Below are positions 1 through 5,101 of a stretch of 6,011 nucleotides of DNA, in pieces. The first letter of the stretch is position 1. Each line of letters begins with the position of its first letter. Source of the DNA: Deltaproteobacteria bacterium (GTDB lineage: Bacteria; Desulfobacterota; DSM-4660; Desulfatiglandales; Desulfatiglandaceae). The notes under the pieces were generated by a model. It did no database searches. It saw nothing but the letters and a program-made list of their open reading frames with translations, and had not been told where the DNA came from. The DNA is taken from the NCBI GenBank assembly GCA_019313765.1, contig JAFDAP010000326.1, forward strand, positions 1 to 6,011, read 5' to 3'. Both the position numbers and the translations under genes were made by a program.

Positions 1-1421
1 ATCAAACTTCGGGCCTCGACATTAATATAATTGGTATGCTTTATAAAGTCTAATAGTTGGCCGTAGGTCATCCAAGTGTAATTATCAGGTACTTTCAACC
101 GATCCGGTGAATCTATTTCCACAACCATATATTTGTTTTGAAAATGGTAAAATCTACCCCCCTCTTCGGAAAGGATAGCAGAAAATCGAATGTCCTTTTC
201 ATCAGCATCGTAAAAATATTCTGTGAAAGGTGGTGCGCTCTTTGCCTGCAACCGGTATTCAACCTCGCTACAGGAAACCGTCGGGCCCATCTCAATGAGA
301 TCTATATATCCAGGGCACATACGTGCCTCAACAAGAAAATGCAGAATACCATTTATCGGTGTAACCAAAAACCCAACGATTCCATAGGAAAAATGTTTTA
401 ACAATGGTTGTGTCCATGAAGGCACCTCGCGGTCGTTTGTAATCACCTCAACAGCTATAACGGAAAAGTAGTGATGTGATTCATGATATATTTCATGCTC
501 ATTTTTATGCCACTTTTGAACGCTCTTCAATGGAATTGGTTCCACGTGAATTTCGCAGTTTGACTTCAAATGGGTGAACCAGCTAATAATATCTTCAAAC
601 TGATGAAGATTTCCATCTCTCTCTACCAGGGAGAGGTAAAGGTCTTTCTGGAAACTTTCTAGCTTCCTATCATACAGTTCAATCGAAGACACGTTTTTAT
701 CGAAGGACTTGTCACTCCCGTGTGCCCAATCAACATATTGAATACCGGATAATACTGTGCGTGAGTCCATATTTATCAGATTGTCATAACGCAAAAGCTG
801 CTTGAGTTGACCAAGGGTAAGCCAGCAGAAATTATCGTACACGTCTATATCATCTTCAATGGCAATAATCATATTTCGATTTCGTTTATTGAGATAGCGT
901 GCTCCCTGTTCAGATTGTAATTGATCAACGATAATTTTACCTTTGGATCTGTCTTCAAAAAATTCAATATAAAGCGGTAGTTTCCCCTTATGAACCTGTG
1001 TATAATTGCTTTTTGTTGCCTGAAGAGTCGGGGATAATTGCACAAGGTTAATATTTCCCGGCTCCATTTTTGCCTGCATGAGAAAGTGCGGGATACCATC
1101 AAATGTTTTTGTAATTATCCCCAGTATACCGATTTCAGGCTGTCTAATGATTGGTTGCTCCCAGGATAATACTTTCGGGTAATTTGTTTTTACGGAAATG
1201 CCGTGGATGGTGAAAAATTTACCTGAGGAGTGAGTCAAGTCACCGGAAGTTTTGTCGAAAAACCACTCATTGGTCTCGGAGAAGGGGATTTGTCTGACCG
1301 AGCATGACTCATTGCGGGATTTTTCATTAAACCAGGTCAAGAACTGCTCTTCAGTCAAGAATGCACCGTGTGTAGTCAAAGCTGATTGTAAAAGTTTTTT
1401 TTGTATGGAAAAAGATGACAT
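1..1421 (-). CDS. NDP-hexose 2,3-dehydratase (EvaA/TylX3-like), missing its last few residues
   Basis: Reading the minus strand from ATG at 1421 gives 473 uninterrupted codons that leave the window without a stop. Family knowledge: these enzymes remove the C2 hydroxyl of dTDP-4-keto-6-deoxyglucose, giving the 3,4-diketo-2,6-dideoxy intermediate, the entry step to 2,6-dideoxysugars in the cytoplasm. Seen: the family's internal duplication. A W-x-Q-P motif at residues 87-90 is followed exactly 25 residues after the Trp by HFLMQAKMEPG (112-122). The second half repeats this as W-T-Q-P (336-339) and HFLVEARMCPG (361-371). The visible end, NVEARSL, matches what I recall of the family's C-terminus, so perhaps ten residues are missing. 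The start lies 12 bases after the ketoisomerase stop, in the same reading frame and with no clear Shine-Dalgarno, so translation is probably coupled. Codons 7-9 contain a run of eight A. The family call is firm; the exact sugar is not known. Confidence 0.93.
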   Translation of the reverse strand, partial: MSSFSIQKKLLQSALTTHGAFLTEEQFLTWFNEKSRNESCSVRQIPFSETNEWFFDKTSGDLTHSSGKFFTIHGISVKTNYPKVLSWEQPIIRQPEIGILGIITKTFDGIPHFLMQAKMEPGNINLVQLSPTLQATKSNYTQVHKGKLPLYIEFFEDRSKGKIIVDQLQSEQGARYLNKRNRNMIIAIEDDIDVYDNFCWLTLGQLKQLLRYDNLINMDSRTVLSGIQYVDWAHGSDKSFDKNVSSIELYDRKLESFQKDLYLSLVERDGNLHQFEDIISWFTHLKSNCEIHVEPIPLKSVQKWHKNEHEIYHESHHYFSVIAVEVITNDREVPSWTQPLLKHFSYGIVGFLVTPINGILHFLVEARMCPGYIDLIEMGPTVSCSEVEYRLQAKSAPPFTEYFYDADEKDIRFSAILSEEGGRFYHFQNKYMVVEIDSPDRLKVPDNYTWMTYGQLLDFIKHTNYINVEARSL

Positions 1422-1433
1422 AGGTATTAGGTG

Positions 1434-1832
1434 TTATTTTCTCAGAAAATTCAGGTATTCTTCTTTCGACCGAAAAGAGCGGGACATGTCATAAAAACAG
1501 TTTGCCATGACAAGACATACACTCTGTGAGGTAAAATTATACATGGTGATAAAAATCATGCGTGGTATATATAATCCCTGTGCAGGATCGTTCATATCAA
1601 AGTGTTTGTAATCTTTTCCGTCAAACAATTCCACAGTAAATGAACCGGAAATGGCAATGACGACCTGATCCGTGTCACGGTGAGCATGCCCACCCCGATC
1701 ACGCTTAATGTGGTGCATATAAAAAATCCGTTTGATCTCAAACGGAATATCCTTGGTGCCTTCTATCGCGGTGAGCACCCCGCGTGAATCTACAACCGAG
1801 GGAAGGGAAATGAGCTTTACTTGGTCAAGCAT
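1434..1832 (-). CDS. FdtA/QdtA-type sugar 3,4-ketoisomerase (WxcM-like cupin)
   Basis: A 132-residue single-domain cupin. Family knowledge: FdtA, QdtA and Tyl1a convert dTDP-4-keto-6-deoxyglucose to the 3-keto isomer, usually ahead of a 3-aminotransferase. Seen: LISLP..DSRG near the N-terminus, E24, PFEIKRIFY (30-38), then the signature RGGHAHRDTDQ (46-56), whose two histidines (49 and 51) are the expected catalytic pair. A GxFxVxxxDG strand, GLYIP, and CLVMANCFYD near the C-terminus follow. The usual Trp after the IP motif is replaced by Phe, and the C-terminal DYIR-type segment reads MSRSFRSKEEYLNF, so this is a somewhat divergent member. I chose ATG 1832 because family members begin just before the V-x-L-I-x-L-P strand and GGGG lies 6 bases upstream. 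ATG 1844 and GTG 1859 are in-frame alternatives. It sits between the glycosyltransferase and the 2,3-dehydratase. FdtA versus QdtA stereochemistry cannot be read from the sequence. Confidence 0.9.
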   Translation of the reverse strand: MLDQVKLISLPSVVDSRGVLTAIEGTKDIPFEIKRIFYMHHIKRDRGGHAHRDTDQVVIAISGSFTVELFDGKDYKHFDMNDPAQGLYIPRMIFITMYNFTSQSVCLVMANCFYDMSRSFRSKEEYLNFLRK

Positions 1833-1862
1833 AGTGTTCCCCATAGAGAGTGTTTGCACTAT

Positions 1863-2747
1863 TCAATCGATTATGACTTTATCTACAACATAGCTCGGCC
1901 GTTTTCTGCTTTCATCGAGAATTCTCCATAAGTATTCACCAATTATCCCGAGCATCACCATGATAAGGCCTAAGAGCAGGGTGAGAATGACAACAATGAT
2001 GGTCCAACCGGGTACCGCAATTTTATCGAAACACCTCAAAATTATCACTAACAGACCGTATGAGAAGCTGGCAATTGCTGTCAATAATCCGATAAGAGAA
2101 ATAACCCTGATGGGCACATATGAAAAGTTTATAAATGTGTCAATGAAAAGCTTCATTTTTTTTGTTAATGTCCATTTGGATGTACCAACCTCTCTTTTCT
2201 GCCTGGCATATGAAACTGACTCCCGGTCGTGACCCAGCCAGAATATGAGACTCATAATATTGGTATTTTTTTCAGAAATGCGCTTTAACTCATCAACTAT
2301 CTGTTGGTCAATAACTACCAGGTCAAAACCTCCCTCCGGATAGTCGTCAATAGCAAATTTTTTTAATAAACGATAATAAGTATCAGAGAAAAAATTTTGC
2401 AGGACAGAACCTTCTCTTTTTTCCCGTAATGCCATGACAACCTTTCTGCCACTTTCCCACTTTTTTATCATTTCCAGGAATAGCTCTGGCGGGTCCTGGA
2501 GATCTGCCGCTATAATACCGACACAATCACCTTTCGCATAGTGAAGACCTGCCTGGATTGCAGCCATCGAACCAAAATTTCTGCTTAGTTTAATTAACTT
2601 TATCCTCTTATCTTTTTTCTGTTCATCCACCAGAAGCTGGAAAGAGTTATCCTGTGAACCATCATCAACAAAAATAAATTCAAGAGCATAACCTGATAGT
2701 GTTTCCTGCAATTTCTTAAATCGAGGCATTAAATGAGGAATATTCAA
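1863..2747 (-). CDS. GtrB/DPM1-like family 2 glycosyltransferase, 5' end probably damaged
   Basis: The intact frame gives 294 residues from a poor TTG start at 2747. Family knowledge: such enzymes move a sugar from a nucleotide donor to a polyprenyl phosphate at the inner membrane, for later use in glycan assembly or modification. Seen: FVDDGS at 26-31, LSRNFGS at 54-60, AADLQDPPE at 80-88 (the metal/donor-binding Asp region), EGGFDL at 138-143, a G-T-S-K-W motif at 188-192, two hydrophobic membrane segments at about 213-238 and 247-270, and GEYLWRI followed by RPSYVV at the end, all typical of the GtrB group. Missing: the first beta strand with V-I-P-x-Y-N-E, normally 15-20 residues before this point. 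No ribosome binding site precedes TTG 2747, and the next in-frame ATG (2729) would shorten it further. An out-of-frame relic of the missing strand appears at 2763-2809. The stop lies 30 bases before the ketoisomerase start. Confidence 0.85.
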   Translation of the reverse strand: MNIPHLMPRFKKLQETLSGYALEFIFVDDGSQDNSFQLLVDEQKKDKRIKLIKLSRNFGSMAAIQAGLHYAKGDCVGIIAADLQDPPELFLEMIKKWESGRKVVMALREKREGSVLQNFFSDTYYRLLKKFAIDDYPEGGFDLVVIDQQIVDELKRISEKNTNIMSLIFWLGHDRESVSYARQKREVGTSKWTLTKKMKLFIDTFINFSYVPIRVISLIGLLTAIASFSYGLLVIILRCFDKIAVPGWTIIVVILTLLLGLIMVMLGIIGEYLWRILDESRKRPSYVVDKVIID

Positions 2748-2762
2748 CTCACTAAAAAATAT

Positions 2763-2809
2763 GGGGTCTTCATCATATTATCTATAGGAATAAGCCATAA
2801 ACTGTATCT
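2763..2809 (-). other. possible frameshifted relic of the glycosyltransferase N-terminus
   Basis: On the minus strand 2806-2783 reads YSLWLIPI. Five bases later, in the frame of the glycosyltransferase, 2777-2748 reads YDEDPIFFSE and continues into LNIPHL. Joined, they give L-I-P-I-Y-D-E-D-P, which resembles the V-I-P-V-Y-N-E-E strand that opens this enzyme family. The five bases GATAA (2782-2778) between them shift the frame and create an in-frame TAA at 2780. Upstream the first frame meets TGA at 2812 with no ATG, so either further change has occurred or a TTG at 2813 (out of frame, reading L-K-I) was the old start. The resemblance was found by eye. It may be natural decay, a sequencing or assembly error, or chance. 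Confidence 0.45.
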
Positions 2810-2827
2810 TCAATCAAAGCAAACTGG

Positions 2828-3316
2828 TTATTTGTGCTCATCAGAATGGGGATATTTATAAAAGGCTATTGATAATTCATTAAAACCATACTGTTTGAAG
2901 CTTTCTATCGCTTTGTGGTTTCGTGCGTCTGCCTTTATTTCTATAAAATCAACCTGCTTTTCTCTAAACCAATTTTCAATTCTAAGGTATAACTTTTTCC
3001 CGATTCCATGCTTTTGTTGCGCCTCATCAACATAAATATTTGATAGATAACCAACTTTCCTTTTGTGATAAATAGGAGGTCTGCATTCTATCCACCCCAT
3101 AACATATCCTGCTAAAATATCATCATCTTCTGCTATAAAAATCTTAAAATTGGAGTCATTGATTCTCTTTTCAATATAATCCTTAAACTCTTTTTCAGCA
3201 TTCTTGGAGGGTGCATAGTACACCGGGTCTAGAGCGGCATGTGAATTTGTAAGTATCGATTTTTTTTCCATAACTGTGGTTATATCTTGCCGTGTGTACT
3301 CTCTGATAACAAACAA
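2828..3316 (-). CDS. GNAT-family N-acetyltransferase, TTG start
   Basis: A 162-residue protein of ordinary GNAT size. It should transfer an acetyl group from acetyl-CoA to an amine; the acceptor is unknown. Seen: the opening strand FVIREYTRQDI (2-12), an IFIAEDDDILAGYVMG strand pair (59-74), motif A as YLSNIYVDEAQQKHGIGKKL (90-109) with the acetyl-CoA pyrophosphate loop Q-K-H-G-I-G at 101-106, and motif B as ARNHKAIESFKQYGF (131-145), all in the normal order. The TTG at 3316 is preceded by AGAGGA with a 6-base gap, and no ATG occurs in frame until codon 16, so TTG is the convincing start. It is first in the minus-strand operon, 33 bases or so below the predicted transcription start. Its position suggests acetylation of an aminosugar, but the motifs do not show this, and it could be an unrelated acetyltransferase. 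Confidence 0.9.
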   Translation of the reverse strand: MFVIREYTRQDITTVMEKKSILTNSHAALDPVYYAPSKNAEKEFKDYIEKRINDSNFKIFIAEDDDILAGYVMGWIECRPPIYHKRKVGYLSNIYVDEAQQKHGIGKKLYLRIENWFREKQVDFIEIKADARNHKAIESFKQYGFNELSIAFYKYPHSDEHK

Positions 3317-3322
3317 CTTATT

Positions 3323-3328
3323 TCCTCT
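3323..3328 (-). promoter_or_regulatory. ribosome binding site AGAGGA fixing the TTG start at 3316
   Basis: AGAGGA on the minus strand lies 6 bases before TTG 3316. It decides the acetyltransferase start, since there is no nearby ATG. Confidence 0.7.
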
Positions 3329-3355
3329 AAAAATTAACGTGCGTTATATCTTACA

Positions 3356-3383
3356 ATTCTAAACAATTTAAAATTATTGTCAA
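3356..3383 (-). promoter_or_regulatory. sigma70-type promoter for the minus-strand operon
   Basis: On the minus strand a perfect TTGACA (3383-3378) is followed after 16 bases by TAGAAT (3361-3356). The spacer is almost pure A/T. Transcription would start near 3349, giving a leader of about 33 bases that carries the AGAGGA site of the acetyltransferase. There is no convincing promoter in the short gaps between the four minus-strand genes, so this one probably drives all of them. No operator-like inverted repeat is obvious over it. Confidence 0.6.
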
Positions 3384-3412
3384 ACATCAGAGTCTTGGAG
3401 AATAAACGCAAG

Positions 3413-3496
3413 TCAGCAGGATCTCTCGTAGATGAGCATTGAGCAGACAATCAGAGCAATAGAAATAAGTGCGTAAGCATTGATTGACTTCTTCAC
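3413..3496 (-). CDS. possible 27-residue single-span membrane peptide
   Basis: From GTG 3496 the minus strand encodes a short peptide that starts MKKSINAYAL (M for the GTG start), continues as a hydrophobic stretch of about 17 residues and ends YERSC before TGA. The pattern of two lysines, one membrane span and a short charged tail is that of small membrane proteins or of an isolated signal anchor. AAGGGA lies upstream, but 11 bases from the GTG, which is too far to be strong. It lies above the predicted operon promoter, so it would need another. No family is recognised. It may equally be chance in AT-rich intergenic DNA or the remnant of a longer gene. Confidence 0.2.
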   Translation of the reverse strand: MKKSINAYALISIALIVCSMLIYERSC

Positions 3497-3644
3497 AAAT
3501 TACTGGTTCCCTTTGAAAATGTGGTTTGTTTTATAGAAAATACTTTACCAAAACCTGATATTAAAGGCAAGGAGAATGCCACGAACTTGGCATAGGACGC
3601 AAATGACAATAATAGTATAGATGGTACTTGAAGAACTCATAATG

Positions 3645-3691
3645 TGAAGCTTCCCGCCCACAGGGTGGGCTTGCGAGGCATGAGCCGGTCA
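3645..3691 (+). repeat. GC-rich hairpin repeat, copy 1
   Basis: A 47-base element whose core CCCGCCC-ACA-GGGTGGG (3653-3669) forms a 7-bp stem (one G-T pair) with a 3-base loop, followed by a tail ending in ATGAGCCGGTCA. Its reverse complement recurs at 4947-4994, matching by hand at 41 of 47 aligned positions with one single-base gap, and every substitution is a transition. Weaker similarity extends outward to a CTTGAA box at 3627-3632. The tail points toward the radical SAM gene. The form resembles REP-type or IS200/IS605-end hairpins, but I cannot assign a family. Confidence 0.85.
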
Positions 3692-3848
3692 ATGAATCAT
3701 TTTTTGTTGACATTGAGTTTTTAATATATGACCATGTGTATAGTTTATCGAGTAATAGATGGGTGGTTAAATCAAGTAGACATCGATTAAGGTTTTCGCT
3801 TAACAGCACCATCCTTAGTGAGCAACTTATTTTACCTGTTGAATAGTT

Positions 3849-4925
3849 ATGAAAGACATTGTTTTAAAGGTCGCGAGGTGGTATAGAACATTTTATCTTT
3901 CAGGAAAACCTTCTCCCCTTATTACTCATCTCGTATTGACCAATATCTGTAACTATAACTGCTCCTTCTGTTACCTTGATCCCGAGGAGGAGAATTATAC
4001 CCTACCCCTTAATAAATTTGAAGAGCTGATAAAGGAACTAAAGTCCCTGGGCACCTATTATCTTTACCTGAGTGGGGGTGAACCACTCCTGGTTAAAGAC
4101 ATTGGAAGATATTTATCCCTGACCAAAGATGCTATTCCCTACCTTCACATCGTGACCAATGGATCTTTTCTGGATCAGGCCATGGCTGATCTACTCAACC
4201 GATGTGGAGTTGATGAAGTTTCCCTGAGTCTGGATGCGATGGAGAAGACCCATAATCTCTATCGTAAAAACGAACAGGCCTTCTCCTCGGTCATGGCGGG
4301 AATAGCAAACCTCAAGAGGTTTGCTCCCAGGGTTAAGATAACCTGTACTACGGTAATTGCCCCATGGAATATAGAGGATCAAGGATCGCTTAGTAAACTA
4401 TGTGATTCACTCGGAGTAGCGCAGCGGTATCAGGCTATCCAGGAATATCCGATGGTTATCCAAAGGCAGGGAGGGGAATCCCTCCTCACCCGGGAATTTG
4501 TGGGTAAGCTTAAGGAATTTATCAAAGAGTTACCCCGGAAAAAGGTCGACCACTATCTACGCCTGCAGCTTGAGTATTTCTTCTCTCTCACGGAAGGTGG
4601 TGAATTAAAGCATCCCATATTTCATGATCCTTGTTTACTCCCCTATTTTTATGTTAACATTTTAGGATCTGGCGAGGTAAGCCCCTGCTATGGAGTAAAA
4701 TCCAGGCTTTACCCCGGGACAGGATATATAGATACACCAAAAGAGTTTAACATCTTCAAAGACTCTTTAAGCAATATTCTTGAAAGTAAACCCTACCAAA
4801 AAATGGCCTATCAACTAAAAGGGTGTTCGGAATGTGAGCGTTATTTTGCCAGTTGCTATATCAGGCCCAGACTTTCCTTCCCACTGGGGAATTGGATAAG
4901 ATATCGTTTGAGAGCGTTCCGTTAA
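3849..4925 (+). CDS. radical SAM protein with SPASM/twitch-like C-terminus
   Basis: 358 residues. Family knowledge: radical SAM enzymes use a [4Fe-4S] cluster to cleave S-adenosylmethionine and start radical chemistry on a substrate. Seen: the cluster motif CNYNCSFC (C34, C38, C41), SGGEPL at 75-80 for SAM binding, and TNGSF at 103-107. The C-terminus has C262, C280 and then C326-x2-C329-x6-C336, the spacing expected of an auxiliary iron-sulfur cluster of the SPASM/twitch kind. The last 20 residues are basic, with several arginines and aromatics. The start is the first ATG after an in-frame TGA three codons upstream. No Shine-Dalgarno is visible, unlike the next gene. Substrate unknown: such proteins modify peptides, lipids or sugars, and no precursor peptide gene is visible beside it. 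The gene is bounded on both sides by inverted copies of a hairpin repeat. Confidence 0.92.
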   Translation: MKDIVLKVARWYRTFYLSGKPSPLITHLVLTNICNYNCSFCYLDPEEENYTLPLNKFEELIKELKSLGTYYLYLSGGEPLLVKDIGRYLSLTKDAIPYLHIVTNGSFLDQAMADLLNRCGVDEVSLSLDAMEKTHNLYRKNEQAFSSVMAGIANLKRFAPRVKITCTTVIAPWNIEDQGSLSKLCDSLGVAQRYQAIQEYPMVIQRQGGESLLTREFVGKLKEFIKELPRKKVDHYLRLQLEYFFSLTEGGELKHPIFHDPCLLPYFYVNILGSGEVSPCYGVKSRLYPGTGYIDTPKEFNIFKDSLSNILESKPYQKMAYQLKGCSECERYFASCYIRPRLSFPLGNWIRYRLRAFR

Positions 4926-4944
4926 TCTTCTTACAGTTAACGGA
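4918..4944 (+). terminator. stem-loop overlapping the radical SAM stop codon
   Basis: TCCGTTAA (4918-4925) and TTAACGGA (4937-4944) form a perfect 8-bp stem with an 11-base loop, and the left arm includes the TAA stop. No T-run follows, so it is not a classical intrinsic terminator by itself. Together with the GC-rich hairpin just downstream it may slow polymerase or protect the 3' end of the message. Confidence 0.35.
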
Positions 4945-4946
4945 GA

Positions 4947-4994
4947 TGACCGGCTCATACCCCGCGAGCCCCGCCCTGTGGGCGGGGAGCCTCA
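4947..4994 (-). repeat. GC-rich hairpin repeat, copy 2 (inverted)
   Basis: A 48-base element in the opposite orientation to the copy at 3645-3691. Its core CCCCGCCC-TGT-GGGCGGGG (4969-4976 and 4980-4987) is a perfect 8-bp stem, and GGCTC (4952-4956) can also pair with GAGCC (4987-4991) to close an outer stem. The tail TGACCGGCTCAT faces the radical SAM gene. A reversed CTTGAA box lies outside it at 5003-5008, as for copy 1. It sits between the two radical SAM genes and could act as a transcription barrier or mRNA stabiliser. Confidence 0.85.
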
Positions 4995-5023
4995 TATAAC
5001 ATTTCAAGGAACCTAACCAAAAG

Positions 5024-5052
5024 TTGTTGCTTATTTTCTGCATGTGTATATA
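5024..5052 (+). promoter_or_regulatory. probable promoter of the B12 radical SAM gene
   Basis: TTGTTG (5024-5029) is followed after 17 bases by TATATA (5047-5052). An overlapping reading is TTGCTT (5027-5032), 16 bases, TATAGT (5049-5054). A TGTG just before the -10 may help. Transcription would start near 5060, with a leader of about 40 bases. This would let the gene be transcribed independently of the radical SAM gene beyond the hairpin repeat. Confidence 0.45.
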
Positions 5053-5089
5053 GTAATACGAAATAAAAAATTATCTCACAGACAAAATT

Positions 5090-5095
5090 AAGGAG
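5090..5095 (+). promoter_or_regulatory. ribosome binding site AAGGAG fixing the TTG start at 5102
   Basis: AAGGAG lies 6 bases before TTG 5102, the ideal distance. The protein from this TTG begins MKVLLIHPR, the normal opening of B12-binding radical SAM proteins, so the TTG is the real start. Confidence 0.85.
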
Positions 5096-5101
5096 CCGTA
5101 A

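Larger units (their letters stand above)
3384..3848. other. divergent intergenic region without a convincing full-size gene
   Basis: About 465 bases lie between the minus-strand promoter and the first plus-strand radical SAM gene. They hold the doubtful small ORF at 3413-3496, the GC-rich hairpin repeat at 3645-3691, and an AT-rich stretch at 3692-3760 that may carry the plus-strand promoter, though no well-spaced -35/-10 pair is visible. The 3561-3848 part has no reading frame resembling a known protein on either strand, and I see no transposase remnant. Confidence 0.6.

Noticed and set aside
138..401. Plus-strand open frame of 87 codons opposite the left-edge gene
   Set aside because: It lies wholly opposite the 2,3-dehydratase, whose motifs are clear, and has no protein-like pattern of its own. 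The same applies to the plus-strand frame at 1252-1494 and the minus-strand frame at 869-1102.
1960..2232. Plus-strand open frame of 90 codons
   Set aside because: It is antisense to the membrane segments of the glycosyltransferase and has no motif or start signal.
3432..3476. 14-residue open frame starting ATG on the plus strand
   Set aside because: Too short, no ribosome binding site, and opposite the slightly better small ORF on the other strand.
3707..3712. TTGACA as a -35 box for the first radical SAM gene
   Set aside because: No acceptable -10 hexamer occurs at 15-19 bases; the nearest TATAGT is 26 bases away and TAATAT only about 9.
3561..3812. 83-codon open frame on the minus strand in the intergenic region
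   Set aside because: It runs through the hairpin repeat, has irregular composition rich in Leu, Ser and Cys, shows no recognisable motif, and lacks a good ribosome binding site.
3645..4994. CRISPR array or integron cassette based on the two repeats
   Set aside because: There are only two copies, in opposite orientation and 1.3 kb apart, with no spacers, no cas gene, no integrase and no attC core pattern.
4926..5101. RiPP precursor peptide between the two radical SAM genes
   Set aside because: The stretch is occupied by stem-loops, a repeat and a promoter; no frame with start, ribosome binding site and a leader-core pattern is present.
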